The notes: a model not told the origin generated them from the letters alone. Positions 38,301 to 51,886 are shown, numbered from the stretch's first letter. The stretch: DNA of 64,000 nucleotides from Chrysomallon squamiferum (GCA_012295275.1 CM022671.1:21488822-21552821); one strand, 5' to 3'. Numbers and translations are program-made.

Positions 38301-39083
38301 TGTTGCGAAATGTTAGAGAAATGATTACTGGAAGTTTATGTTACAGGCAGAGAGGCTGGAGAAAGAAAAGATGAAGCAGGTTGTCCTAGGAATCCAGCAG
38401 AGACAGGAAGAAGAGGACTACCAGGGTAATATTATTGTCAAATTAAGTTAAAAAAATGAAAAAAAAAAATAAATTGATAAAATAAATATCTTTAAGGCTT
38501 TACAAAATGGACTTTGGCCATCTTTAGATTAACACAATGGCTAGTGTTTATGGCCAAACTTATTAGTAATATCTTAAGTGGGCAATGTTGGTTAGGTATA
38601 AACAACTGTAGGAAGACAAGGATATTGGACTGGATCTATATAAATATATATTTCTTGGCTGTCTCCATAAACAAATGTGTTAGAATGCAAAGGGTTTAAG
38701 TGAAAACTGGCAAGCAAGAAACAGGAGCTGACAGTAGGAATGACATTATTTAATATTTTTTACATTGATTGATGAAGTGAATTAAGCAAAAAAATAGAGG
38801 TGTTCTTTATACTGGCATAATATTCTTGAAAGAAAATACCATCTGCAAATGTAATGAAAAAAATTCAGTCTTCATATCTCTGAAGTGTGTGTGTGTGATC
38901 CTGTTAACAAAGATTTTGTTTATTTTTTTAAAAAATGATTTTTTATTTGTTTTGTTTTTCATTACAGAAATGTTAGCACAGTTGAATCGACCAATGCCTT
39001 TAAACACAAACAGAGAAAGGAAAGTACGGTATCAGCACCCAAAAGGGGCCCCTGATGCTGATTTGATCTTCGGCTCAAAATGA
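20537..39083 (+). CDS. UPF2: UPF2, regulator of nonsense transcripts 2 (38 coding exons)
   Basis: Core NMD adaptor that bridges UPF1 and UPF3. Coding exons: 20537-21033, 21449-21559, 21998-22238, 22725-22769, 23103-23187, 23539-23616, 24006-24086, 24507-24656, 25125-25342, 25685-25730, 26043-26174, 26540-26632, 26832-26933, 27346-27438, 27885-27963, 28088-28220, 28639-28733, 29139-29224, 29721-29829, 30186-30243, 30521-30576, 30913-31029, 31380-31565, 31942-31983, 32288-32389, 32832-32891, 33100-33238, 33619-33755, 34013-34196, 34691-34780, 35029-35141, 35480-35548, 36146-36241, 36681-36768, 37221-37291, 37764-37826, 38347-38425, 38968-39083. About 1,445 aa (human 1,272): RD/GRR-rich N-terminus and charged coiled coil (1-330), MIF4G-1 (about 330-590, DSSLKKNTAFVQK, KHCGDD), MIF4G-2 (about 735-965, LPNCVNRDLIDK, RKLLYKDLSKVTTEK), MIF4G-3 (about 975-1185, DPPEHLFRIRLVC), an acidic stretch (1190-1275) and a UPF1-binding C-terminus (RYQHPKGAPDADLIF). 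An in-frame TGA 12 nt upstream supports the start. Exons 6/7 and 16 are each one base out of frame (see findings). Confidence 0.96.
26404..26520. repeat. (ATT)n and (TTTTG)n microsatellites in UPF2 intron 11
   Basis: GATAAT/ATT units run to about 26490, then about six TTTTG units, ending shortly before the acceptor of exon 12. Confidence 0.9.
29041..29088. repeat. (TTA)n microsatellite in UPF2 intron 17
   Basis: About 16 TTA units, 50 bp upstream of exon 18. Confidence 0.95.
29619..29690 (+). pseudogene. Decayed duplicate of UPF2 exon 19 start, with intact acceptor
   Basis: A TTTTTATTTCAG acceptor and the following 57 bp resemble the acceptor and first 50 bp of the true exon 19 (29721 onward): GACTTTTTGCCATTTTA against GACCTACTACCATTTTA, and AAGCTTGTAGCAATTTTGTA against AGGCTTGTAGCCATTTTGTA. 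In the exon 19 frame the copy hits a TAA within eight codons, and a 6-bp insertion separates the two blocks. It lies 90 bp upstream of the real exon and is a local tandem duplication remnant. Confidence 0.75.
30626..30726. repeat. (TTTC)n / (TTTA)n microsatellite in UPF2 intron 21
   Basis: About twenty pyrimidine-rich TTTC units with TTCC interruptions, followed by TTTA units. Confidence 0.9.
33246..33600. repeat. Compound trinucleotide microsatellite filling UPF2 intron 27
   Basis: About 355 bp of the 380-bp intron between exons 27 and 28 is TTA, GTA, TATTAG, TTG/CTA, TTA and CTA/CTG units. Only the splice-site-proximal bases are non-repetitive. Poly-Ile and poly-Leu ORFs here are artefacts. 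Confidence 0.95.
34215..34330 (+). repeat. Possible tRNA-derived SINE fragment in UPF2 intron 29
   Basis: GAAACTCAGTGGTTAAAATG resembles the A-box portion of tRNA-derived SINEs (TGGCTCAGTGGTTAA). I could not find a convincing B box, so this is a weak call. Confidence 0.25.
35336..35374. repeat. (TTTA)n microsatellite in UPF2 intron 31
   Basis: About ten TTTA units; similar TTTA/TTTTA-rich sequence continues in intron 32 (35560-35830). Confidence 0.9.
37990..38300. repeat. Degenerate TGTGTAGATC minisatellite in UPF2 intron 36
   Basis: TAGATC/TAGATT cores preceded by GTGT or similar recur at about 38099, 38156, 38192, 38216 and 38268, alternating with TGTCTGT. Spacing is irregular (about 25-57 bp), consistent with an old, eroded tandem array. 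Confidence 0.45.
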
Positions 39084-39338
39084 ATTGAACTGTCTGCAGC
39101 TGGTATTTGTACTGAATTATAAGGTAATTTTAGGCTAATCCTGAGACTGCAGTTCTGTCAGTTGTATTGTCAATGTACATTTCAAATGTGAAACATTATT
39201 ATTTGATGACCATTATTTATTTTTTATTTATTTATTTTTTTCATTTATATGTATAATCTTATTTTTTCTGTAGACGGAAGTTTACATTTTATTATTATTT
39301 TTTTTTATTATCTTTTTTTTTAATGTCTTTTTTTTATA

Positions 39339-39398
<60 letters not shown>

Positions 39399-40640
39399 TA
39401 AAATTTTAATGAATTATATCACATGATAATTTTTTTTCTTTTTTAAATATTTCTAACAGTTTTTATGTTATTTATTATGTTTATTATTATTATTATTTCT
39501 TTATATATATTTTTTTTAAATTTTAATTTTAAAGCAAATAATGATTGGGCTTGATTTCATCATGAAAAGTTTAGCTATATTAATCATTAATAATCTTCTT
39601 TTTTTTTTCTTTTTAAAGCAATTTTTGTTTTTATCTAAAGAATGTTCAAATAGTTTTTTCATTTTATTTTTTCACAATTTAACTGCATTTTATATGTATT
39701 TTTAACCTTTCTGACTTTATTTTTAATTTTTTTTTTTTTTATAGAGAATGCTGAAAGGGCACATGTTAATGGTCAAATCAAAAGACCATTAAAGAAAAAA
39801 AAAATAACAAGAAAAGAGAAATCTGCTCTCCCGCACAGAAAAGAGAAAGGAAATCTCTAAATCTAATGACGAAGAATCACTTAAGGAAATAGTTTGTTTG
39901 ACTACTAACAATATATTATTATATAATGTGTGGCAGCGAATCTGCGGAATCTGAAGTTTCCTGCAAAAAAATTGATATAGCAAAAACGTGGAAGAAGATT
40001 GTTATTGATTTTGTTAAAGCAAATAAATGATCAGGTGAACTGAGGGCTATTTAGGTTTGTATGTCACCAAGTGCAAGAATAGTTCAGGTGAAATTGGACT
40101 TTTTTTTAAAATATATACATAAATCTTTTTTTTTTTGTTTTTTTTTTTTTTTTAAATTCTGATTTGCAGGACTTTAATTATCATCTTTCTGATTCACCAG
40201 AACTTCTATAAACTTGATTCACAGAAATCTTTTTCATTCTGATTTGCCGATTTAGCATTGTTGTTCGCTTTTTATATTATTTTGTTTATGTTTAAAAGAC
40301 ATATTTGATATTGGGTGCTTAGAGTGTAGAAGAATAATACGGTGGCTATTATTTGGGTTGATCTTCTTTTTTTTTTTTTAGACTTTGAAATAAAATGTTA
40401 AATAATCTTGTGAAATAATCAAGTTTTTTTTGTGGCAGGAAAATTAACATGGCAGAATATTTTCCAATTCCAATCTGTCTCGCTGTTAGACTGAATTATA
40501 ACTGACTACTTAATGGTTTTCATTTGGAGGTGCTGGTACTGAGTGTGTTGTAATAAGCAAACTTCGAAGTCTTGTACAATGATTTAGTTGTACTCTGGAC
40601 AAAAATAAGAATAAAGTTAATATTAACTTACGTCAGTGGT
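39084..40640 (+). other. UPF2 3' UTR (presumed) with three poly(A) signals
   Basis: Very T-rich region after the UPF2 stop. AATAAA hexamers stand at 40022-40027, 40389-40394 and 40610-40615, and a (TTA)n tract at 39347-39394. A UTR of about 0.95-1.55 kb is implied if these are used. No other gene is visible. Confidence 0.5.
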
Positions 40641-43491
40641 AGTTTATTTCACTTAAATATATGTCAAATATTTTGTTATTTTTATTTATTTATGTATTTA
40701 TTTAATTTTATTTTTATTTTTTGTTTATATTTTTATTTTTTTTTTTTTTTTTTTTATATTCATAGCTTTATTATATTCATAGATTTTTATTTTTATTTAT
40801 TAATATTATTAATTTACTAATATTATTATTATTATTATTATTTATTATTATTAATAATCTATATATAAAAATATATTTTTGACATTGGGCTAACATTGTT
40901 CATGTTCATTAAAGTCTATTTTATTTACATAAATTTCAAATACACTATATTTCATCTCTATGCCTACCGTATTTGACAAAAATATTTTTCAAAATAAAAA
41001 ATGAAAAGAAAGAATTTTAATTATTTTAGAATAATCAGAGAAGTTAAAAATTCCTTCATTTTCAGTTTTAGTTCTGTTCATTGATTTTCCAGACAAAAAA
41101 AAAAAATAATAATAATAAAAAAATAAAAGATTTCCTAAAAAGACTAAATATCTACATAATTTCCAATCCTTGATTATGAAATGCAAAAAGTGCAGTGATT
41201 AAAAACCACACATGCATAACTTGCAGAATCGTAAACCATTCATATTTTGAATCCAGTGATTTCTGATGATTTGAATCAGCGTAGTTAGTAAAAATAAATA
41301 ACGAAAGAAAGACAGAAATGTATATTGCAACTAATTAGTTTTTCTGTAACTACTGCAGGAGTTTGTTTTGTCTGAAGAAATGTAAATGTAACAATTACAG
41401 ATTGTTGAAAAATGTTTTAAAATCATTTTAGAGAGAGAAACTTTTTAAGTCACAGAGAAAAGTGATGACAAATTTTATTTTCAAGTTCTTGGTCCAAAAA
41501 TTGTTTCTCATTGAAAAAACGCTCAGTTTTTATTGTGACTCTTGCAAAATGTTCATTTTGAAAATAAAGAGCATTCTTGTTACCGTGTATTTTGTTTTAA
41601 TTTATGATCACTGATTTAGTGTTTTAATTTTTTTAAATTTATATATATATATATTTTGTTTTTGTTTTGTTTAACTAAAATATTTTCTGAAATCAAATTA
41701 GTATCCTACGAATATGTTGTTGTATTAATTTAATTGTTTTTCTACAAACAGTACTGTTTTCTGTTTTTCCATCTGCATGCGTACATGATCGTCCTGTCCA
41801 TATTATTGCTGTAAAAGTCCAGGTCCGCGATCTCCAATCAGATGACGTAAATTATGGAAATACACCTTTTACCAAATGAATTGTTTGTTTAAAACTATCT
41901 CTTAGCTAGTCAAATAATTTCCTTTCGCTTGGCTGTATTTTTGGCAGGTCTGTACATCCCTATATTGCCGCCGAGAGGGAAAAGATGCTATCGGCACAGA
42001 TTCTTCAAAGTGATAACTTCAGATCGTCTTTATATTTGATGATTTTGTATTTTAAAACGTACTACGTTGAGACTCGTCAGATCACTATGGTTCCATGTGT
42101 AAAATAAAGAAATGGTTTCCTCTCGAAATGAATCCATCAGAAATATTTAAAAAAATGCAAATATGGCATCTTTAAGCTCCAAATCGAATACGCGCTAATT
42201 TAATTTAATATTATTTTATTTTTATTTTTATTTGAATTTTATTTTTTTATTATCTTTTAATTTTATTTTAATTTAATTTTTTTTTTTTTTTTTTTTTTTT
42301 TTTCTATTCTATTCTGTTCTATTTTCTATGTAAATTTATTTAACAGTTCCAATAGATATGTATAACTGTTAGTCAGTCTTCGTTTACCAAACATCCAATA
42401 ATTCTGAAATGCCCTTGAGAACCGTCTACCTTTTTTCTACACGGGTATCGAGCTTTGGTTGTTTCCGACAACAGCCTACAGAACTTTCCAAAACACCTCG
42501 TTTGTGTTTTCGTGCGCTTCATTAAACGAGAATTAAAAATAAAGTACGTGTAAATACCAAATTAAATTTTATTTATTTATTTTTATTTTATTTTATTTTA
42601 TTTTATTTTATTTTATTTTATTTTATTTATTTATTATTATTATTTTTGTTTATTTATTTATCTATTTATTTTTGTTCTGTTTTTGTTGTTGATTTTGATT
42701 TTTGATCTATGTATAACAAAGACTTCAAACAGATTTTCTTTTACACGAAATTCACACAACGTTCTTTATTCACATATTTTCTTTCTTTTTTTTATGTTTA
42801 CACTTTCACAATCACTGTGGCCACTTGCTTTCGTTAAAACATCAATTGAGAAATAAATTTCAATATTTCGTTTATAATACTTTTACTTTGCAAAAATATA
42901 TGTTTTCTCAGTTACATAATTCAGTTCTGTTTTCAGGGTCTGTGAATAACTTGGAGACAAACATTTTGCTTAAAACATTTCATTCTGTTTTCTGAAAAAA
43001 AAAAAGAGAAAAAAAAAATGAAATTAATTCACAAAGACAAAAGGATTATTCTTCTATTAGTATATGATATTATAAACTATATGAAAAAAGCATTATCAAA
43101 GACGTTGTTGTCTATGCAGACGTACTAACAAAAAAACACGCCCACACATGCACGCATTGACTCGCATATGCGCTAACATGAACATAAGGGTTTGCCTATT
43201 TAATCCGTTTCTGATGCAAGCTAGGTCAAATCTGTTGTATTACTTTACCTGCCTGCTATAAACGCTTTTATAATTACCGAAATTTCCTAGATATTTGTTT
43301 TGCTTTGGATCGCCCTTTAAGCCGTATATCAGACGCCAAAGTACTGTTAATGATGCTATGGCAATAAAAGGCAAAAATGTTTTGTTGTCTGCATCATAAA
43401 TACGTGAAACAAATCAATCGGGAAATAATAATAATAATAATAATGATAATATAAATAATAATAATAATAAATAATTAAATGAAACGAAAGG
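40641..43491. other. AT-rich intergenic region
   Basis: Mostly T-rich low-complexity sequence with (TTTTA)n at 42576-42626. A locally GC-richer stretch at 41760-42100 contains CCAATCAGATGACGTAA (CCAAT plus a CRE-like half). On the minus strand 41890-42020 is open for about 38 codons without clear splice signals. At 43284-43388 a minus-strand stretch could be a third exon of the secreted-protein candidate. Confidence 0.35.
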
Positions 43492-45110
<1,619 letters not shown>

Positions 45111-45489
45111 CCTTCGATATGATAATATTCCTGAAAGCAGAAGAAGATTTTGTTTTATATATATATAATTAATTCCCTTAACCCCATATATAGAAAAGAA
45201 AACAACAAAACGTTTGAATAAATCACGAAGAAAAGTAGATAAAGGAAAAAACAAACAAAAGTCTATTTAATTTATTTCTAGAAAGCCTTGTATGGTTTCC
45301 ATTTTTGCCCTTCGTGTTTGCCCTAATTATTAACATGGATGTTGTTGAATTTCTCATCAGTATCATCTTGTAATTATAATAATTAGATACAGACAGTTAT
45401 ATGTAATTATTATAATAACAGAAGTTACAGATCATTGTCAAGGACTCACCTGGCTTATGACAGTAAAATATTTATTTTATTTTTATTTC

Positions 45490-45780
45490 ACCAGTACTAC
45501 TGCTACTGTTACTGCTGAATATTAATACTAATAAACCTATCAGTAATATTACTGGCACTAGTGCTTCTACTACTGCCGCTACTACTACCACCAACAACAA
45601 CAACAACACCTCCACCATACTACCACCACCATCACCACTACTACTACTACTACTGCAACTATCGCTGTTGCGTTTGGTGGTAGTACTCCTATTTCTGCTA
45701 TTAATACTACTAATACATATAGCAAATTAATAATTACAATAAGAACAAGAAGAAGAACAACAACAACATAGTACACCATT
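45490..45780. repeat. ACT/ACC/AAC trinucleotide repeat region
   Basis: Imperfect TACTAC, ACCACC and AACAAC units dominate; only a short non-repetitive insert separates them. Confidence 0.85.
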
Positions 45781-46229
45781 CCATTTTTCGTCTTTGTTTC
45801 TCGTTTTCTAATAATTGTTTAGAGACAAGAAACTAGGACTGGATTTAACTGTACGCTGAAAACCAAGCTGTTGCGGAGGGCCTGATATTCAGAGGGGGTT
45901 TGTGTGAATTCCACTTCAATTACTCCACAAGATGATTCTCTGTTTCAGCTTGTCACACCGGGCTACTAAAGTTGTTTGTAGCTTAGAGCTTCGTTACATC
46001 TAAATCCAATCCTTCACGAAATTGGAAAAACTGGAAAGTTCATTTTATTAGATTATACGCAAACATTCCCACACCCACAAGCATAAAAGGATTTCGTTAG
46101 TTTCATATATTTATATATAAAAAAGAACGGCAGACAAATACACAGGTAGAAAATAGGAGATACAGACAGAAAGAGAAAAAAAAACCCAGATGAATAGTTA
46201 GGGGGATATATAAATTTTAACATAAATGG

Positions 46230-46450
46230 GGGTGAGGATGGAATGGTGGATTGATGGATTGATTGATGGATAGACATATGGACGGGTTTATGCAAGAGTG
46301 TAGTCACGGATAGACAAATAGACAGATAGACAGATGGATAGATAAAACAGAGTGAGATATTGATATACAGAGTAAGAGAGAAATGAGTAGTTTGATGGAT
46401 GTATAAATTATAAGAAAGAGAAACAGACAAACAGAGAGATTGATGGAATG
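46230..46450. repeat. Imperfect GATA/GACA/GATT tetranucleotide repeat
   Basis: GATTGATGGATT, GATAGACAGATAGACAGATG and related units. The minus-strand Ser/Leu/Tyr-rich ORF is a by-product. Confidence 0.85.
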
Positions 46451-46587
46451 ACAGACAGAAACAGGGTAAAAGTAAAAAAATATCGTTCACAGAGAGTCGA
46501 CTACCAACGTTTTACAAAGACCAGTAAAATTCGCATGTTGTGTGTATGTACATTTGTTATGAAATAATAAACTGAGACACAAATAAA

Positions 46588-46724
46588 CATGCGAGGGTCG
46601 GTTGACAAATTCATTGTCTGGCTTTTTCTGCTGAAATTTTAACATTTCTGATAACCCATCATTAATGAAGCACAGAAGACAATGGCATTACGCTTAGCGT
46701 ACGAACTTTTCAGCCAACCTTTGT
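46588..46724. mobile_element. Mini-mariner-like element
   Basis: The left end GAGGGTCGGTTGACAAATTC and the right end (reverse complement) AAAGGTTGGCTGAAAAGTTC match at 14 of 20 positions as inverted repeats. Both resemble mariner/irritans-type termini (GGTTGGCTGAAAAGTT). The interior is about 95 bp and non-coding. TA is visible at the right flank; the left flank is ambiguous. Confidence 0.5.
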
Positions 46725-47141
46725 ACATACGGACAAACATTATGATTATGTATCCAAAAACATAATGAATGTACCAGACATGGAAATAAACAAAGACCTT
46801 GTGATGAACTCGGATTTTTGTACGCTGCTATGAAGACAGCACAAGGAATAAGTTTTGTTTAGTAAGTAGTGACAGATTAATCTGACGTAAAATCACTTTC
46901 CAAATCCATTCCTATTAGAAGACGAGACCCTGAACCGTAACGAACGAAATTTTTTAAATATTAAAGTAGTTTCTATAATATGGGAATCCATGTACATATG
47001 TTTAAAACTCCTACTTATATTACGAGGAGAAGTGTTTTCAGAAAGTTCGTTTCAAATTAACGTTTCTATCGATATTTTTTTTTCGAATAAGAACTTTTTT
47101 CCTTTTTGCTGTTGTTGTTGTGAGTGTTACGTATTTTCCCG

Positions 47142-47260
47142 CGTGTATGTATGTATGTATGTATGTATGTTTTTATGTATTTAAGTACGTTTATGTATGT
47201 ATGTATGTATATATATGTATGTATGTATGCTTGTTCATTCGTTTTTATGTATGTATCAAC
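47142..47260. repeat. (TATG)n microsatellite
   Basis: TATG units with occasional TTTA/TATA interruptions. Confidence 0.92.
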
Positions 47261-48787
47261 GCACTGCAATTCTTTTTCATATCTTCTGTATGTTTATTAA
47301 ACTCGATTAAACTCAAACACGCACGTACGCACGCACGCGTACACACACATTATTACCCTCAATTATTACCCTCAATTAAAGAAAACTGATCTGATCTTTT
47401 AAAAGCTCTTGGATTTTCATTACTCTGAAATTCTGCACCAGCCTTTGAGCAAAAATACATTTTTTTTTTTTAATACTATAAAAAAATATATATGTCAAAG
47501 TTATCGTTTCTGACGATCCTTACAATACTGAGTAGATGACTAAGCACATTAGGTAGCTGATGTTGTTGAAAAGAAACGCAGTAAAGTTTATTCTCGGCGG
47601 ACTAATGAAAACGTATTAATTCGCCATGTGTTGCTTTGAAAACAGCGCACTCAAAAAAAAAAAAAAAAAAAATCATTTCAAATAAACAAATAAAAACAAA
47701 GGATTTTAGAGTAAGTATAATTTCTATCCAAAAATAAATATAAATGTATTTTAGGTTATTATATCGCCACTGTTTCAGACATTTTAAGATCCCCGGGAGC
47801 GAAACAGCCGCGAATTGTTTGTACAATTATTTGCTGAATAGTTATCATGACTGCAGTAGAAAGTGGTTAATCACGACACCTACACAACACAGAACTGTGA
47901 TTAACCGATTCATGTTGATCTCATTATTAAAACTGTTAACACTAAGAAGGAGATCATGATACAAGCACAATGAAGAAAATGAACACTTCAACGATAAAGA
48001 GAAAATGCAAAATATAAAACCACAAAAATTAAGATTAAATAAAGTAATACTGGTCTAATTAATAATAAAATAATATTTATCTGTCTGTTGTAATATTTGA
48101 TCACATACTGCGTTGATAACTAAAATGTTTTATTCATAATCTTTGTTTCGGGATACCAGATATATTTAATGCCTAACAGTTAAATTTAACTAAAAATTTG
48201 TAGACAAATATTAAATTTGTAAAATATTGCGAGAGACCTTACTATAAACTAAGGCCAGTCTCCAGTGAGATATTTTTCAAACTGAAAAAAGTGTTGTTTA
48301 AACCAGCTAAAGATATCTTTCACAGAGTCGAATAGAAGCTTTATGGAAAGATAAATAAAATTCTCATGCTGTTTATGTATACAAGTACAAAGGTAAGCAC
48401 TTTTTCGATAGCCGGATGATGAATTCACTGATGTCTGTGTAGTGATAATTTGCTTTGAAAAATAAATAACGCAGTGGAATTAGTGTAGTCAGTTTTGTAA
48501 TTGATGTTTTTTTGTTCTTTCTTTCAAAAACATGTCTCTGGAACAATGCAAAGCGAATGTTGAATTAGTGTACACGTTGTTGATGAATGGATGTGAGCTG
48601 GGAAATGTGGGCGTAATGAAATTGCCAAGGAGGAAAGTGTTTATTTACTAGTGATTGCACTCATCTCTTTTTACGATTATATGCCGAGTGTGTGTGTGTG
48701 TGTGTGTGTGTCTCTCTCTCTCACGTGTTCTACCTTATCTTACGTTGTTGCGGCTACACCCACACATAAATTTAATTTTAAGAAATA
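47261..48787. other. Gene-free stretch
   Basis: No exon, RNA gene or mobile element that I can support. It holds A-runs, a short ACGC repeat at 47320-47350 and a GT/CT run at 48690-48723. Confidence 0.4.
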
Positions 48788-48960
48788 ATGTGATTATATT
48801 AAAAGATTTCACATTATATACTGTGCTCAAATAACTAAAATATTATATTCTAAACAATAAACATTACAGAAATAACAGTGACAATTTAAGAAATAAAAAT
48901 TATAATATCAATAAAAAACAAAACAAATAAAAAACAACAACAAAAACATTAAATAAAAAT
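48788..48960 (+). repeat. Direct repeat, copy 1 (about 170 bp)
   Basis: Begins GTGATTATATTAAAAGATTT and is nearly identical to 50006-50190, including TCACATTATATACTGTGCTC and the A-rich tail with AACAAAAACATTAAATAAAA. Differences are scattered substitutions and tail-length changes. Confidence 0.88.
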
Positions 48961-49220
48961 AAAAATAAATAAAAATAAACTTTATTAAAAATGAACAGCT
49001 AGTTATAAATGCACTTCATTTTAATTACAAGAATAAAAAAATAATGTTACAAATTTAGCTGAAATGATATAGAAATTTAAGGGATCTTGTGAAGTTCAAC
49101 GTATCATTTAGCAACCTAATTTAATAACAAGAAACAGCAAGCACATTACCAGATTTACTTTGAGAAACGATACCAGAAAGCATTTCTTATTAGAATAAGA
49201 AACCTAGTAAAATTCAAGGC

Positions 49221-49255
<35 letters not shown>

Positions 49256-49919
49256 TTTTTTTACACCAAGCTTTTAATCACAAAAACACAAACAAAACAA
49301 AATCACATTAAAAGTTTTACCTTGCGAAGCGATACTGTAAAATATCTTCCGTGAAAATAAGTAATCTCGTCAAATTCAAGGCATCATTCAGCACCATGCT
49401 TGTCCCATCGTTTTTAAGTGAGAGGAAGATTGTAAGGCGAACTAACTCTTTATATGGAATCTGCCATCGTATTAATATAACAAAACGCCTGATGGGGGCG
49501 TCCAAAGGCCTTCGTAATGTCTGCTGTTGTTATGGCAATGCAGCGTACCGGATTTACAAACATCTGGCTTTTTATTGGCCGATATTGAATCACGAGATGA
49601 CTACGAGAGGTGGGAGATTAAGATATAGACACCATTTTAATGCCGCCTTCAGTAGCGTCTCTATTTATTACATCCGAATCTCTAAGGACCAATTCTTATA
49701 CAAAGATGGGAATTTAGTGATGGAGGAAAAAATCGTTTGTTAATCTTTTATGCAGTCCATTATTTATTAACTAACGTGCCTCCGGTGTCTGGTAATAATC
49801 TTTTAATGTTATTTTTACTTATTTATTTATTACTTTACTACTGTTCTGCTGCAACAACAACAACAACAACAATAACAACAGTTTCTGTCATTACTATTTA
49901 TTTAGTTACTTAGTATATG

Positions 49920-49993
49920 AATTAGAAGAATGACAGCAAGTATCTTTTATATATATATATATATAAAAGATACTTGCTGTCATTCTTCTAATT
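49920..49993. repeat. Perfect 74-nt palindrome (37-bp arms, no spacer)
   Basis: AATTAGAAGAATGACAGCAA at the left is mirrored exactly as its reverse complement at the right end, with TATATA at the centre (49956/49957). The arms are complementary at every position. Transcribed, it would form a 37-bp hairpin; in DNA it could extrude as a cruciform. It abuts copy 2 of the direct repeat. Confidence 0.97.
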
Positions 49994-50005
49994 TTAAAAA
50001 ATATC

Positions 50006-50190
50006 GTGATTATATTAAAAGATTTCACATTATATACAGTGCTCAAATAACTAAAATATTATATTCTAAACAATAAACATTACAGAAATAACACTGACAA
50101 TTTGAGAAATAAAATTAATAATATTAATAATAAAAATAAAAAAAATAAAAAATTAAAAAATTAAAAACCCACAACAAAAACATTAAATAA
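50006..50190 (+). repeat. Direct repeat, copy 2
   Basis: Second copy of the 48788-48960 segment, 1.2 kb downstream, beginning 13 nt after the palindrome. It is slightly longer through expansion of its AT-rich tail. Confidence 0.88.
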
Positions 50191-50401
50191 AAATAGAAAT
50201 GGCATTTTAATTCAGAAAAATACATAAACATTTTCATGTCCCTAAAATTTTACATCATATAAATATGGTTTTCTATATATATAACAATATTATCTATGTG
50301 GGTTCATTGTGCTATTTATCACATTTTCTATCTTTAAATATCTTTAAAAAAAAACGAAAACGAAAACTTTCTGATTAAAACAACGAAAACTATATGAAAC
50401 T

Positions 50402-50473
50402 GAGCTTTAGCTCATTGAGAAAACTGCTGATTTTTAACATCAGAGTTCGTAAGTTCAACTCTCGTTGCTACCC
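50402..50473 (+). repeat. tRNA-derived fragment (Lys-like), probably SINE or pseudo-tRNA
   Basis: TTTAGCTCATTGAG resembles a D-arm/A box. CTGAT-TTTTAAC-ATCAG forms a 5-bp anticodon stem with a 7-nt loop, and GTTCAACTC resembles a T-loop/B box. The loop would give anticodon UUA (a stop suppressor), and the acceptor stem does not pair, so it is not a functional tRNA. Confidence 0.5.
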
Positions 50474-51514
50474 TCATTGTAAAATCAAAGGCATGATGAT
50501 GATAATTCACAATGGTGTTTATTATTTAAAATTTTTATTTGTATTTTGTCAGTTATTTATTTATTTATTATTGATTAATTATTATCGTCATCATCATCAT
50601 TATTATTATTATTATATTTTATTTTATTATATTTGTCCTCTGGGGTGAAGCATTATTACATATAAAAGATCACTTCCTACTAGTAAAAGTGGCATATACC
50701 ACTAAAAATATTAAAAATGTATAATGTGAATCGTTAAATAAAACATTTCTTCCATTTATTGCGATTGTCAAACATAAAAATAATAATAACAAAAGAAGCA
50801 TACACCTAATCCATAATGATGGCATTCCAGACCGATTTTGTTAACTGGTTATGTGTGACACTGTGCACTTTCCTAGGTTTATTAGCATCTTCGTATAAGA
50901 TATTTTGAATAATTTCAAAGGAACATTTTATTTCCTGAGAGACTGGACAGTTTGTTAATAAAGATTTATTCTAATTTATTCCTAGTGAATTTTTACTATC
51001 TGATAATAAGATTTCGGTTACCGTATTTGTGGCTATTAAGTATCATTAACACTGAATTAATTTACATCCACAGAATTATGCACATATGTATGTGTATTAA
51101 ACCAGTCGTCCGCCTACAACAAAGACAGAAATGTAAAACACACTAACAAAAGTGTAAAATATTAAATATATATTGCATTATTTTATAACAGGTGACCAAA
51201 TGTCAATACAGCATCCTCAACAAGTGATTTTTATTTTGATTTTGTATTATTATTATTATTATTATTATTATTTTTATATTCAGTTCTATCAGTGCCATAT
51301 AACAAACTGTAAGAATAACTCCCACGCGAAAATTTAAAACAGGAGAGGTCGTTGTACTTTCTACACTGTCCGCGCCCCTCCTTTTTAAACTGAGGGGAAA
51401 AATATATACATTAAGTTCCAACTCAGAACAAAATTAGATAAGTTGTTAGGTGTGATTCAGATAAATGTAAATTATCTTTGTAAATACAAGAAGATTTTTT
51501 ATCATAAACTGTAG

Positions 51515-51886
51515 TTATAAGTTCAGTATTTGGAAAAATGTATACCAAAATAGTAGTAGTTGTAGCAGTAGTAGTGGCAGCAACAGTAGTAATAGTAATA
51601 GTTTCGGTAGAAGTAATAGTACCATTAGTGGTGGTGGTGGTGGTAGCAGCATACATAAATCTACCAAATCGGAAAAAAATAACGATATTAAAATCTTAAA
51701 ATAAATTACCTCCCTTGACACTGATGCACTGGTTGTTGTTGGGGAGTGAACACGGGAAGTAATTTCTCTACGTTTTAATACTGTTATTGTCGTTCTTAGG
51801 TAATCCATAAAAGCAAAATGGACGAAGAAAAGCCGATTCTTCTTTCTTGAATTCTTAATTATGTCAAGTGTGACAAAAAGCATCAC
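51515..51886 (-). other. Minus-strand ORF of unknown status
   Basis: The first about 60 codons (MMLFVTLDIIKNSRKKNRLF, then ITSRVHSPTTTSASVSRE) are non-repetitive and run to a plausible donor (GGGAG|GTAATT near 51708). After that the translation becomes repeat-derived Leu/Pro. No family recognised; it could be a single exon or chance. Confidence 0.15.

Noticed and set aside
49351-49743. 130-codon + strand ORF
   Set aside because: No recognisable domain, no splice or promoter context, and its 5' part overlaps a locally duplicated non-coding segment.
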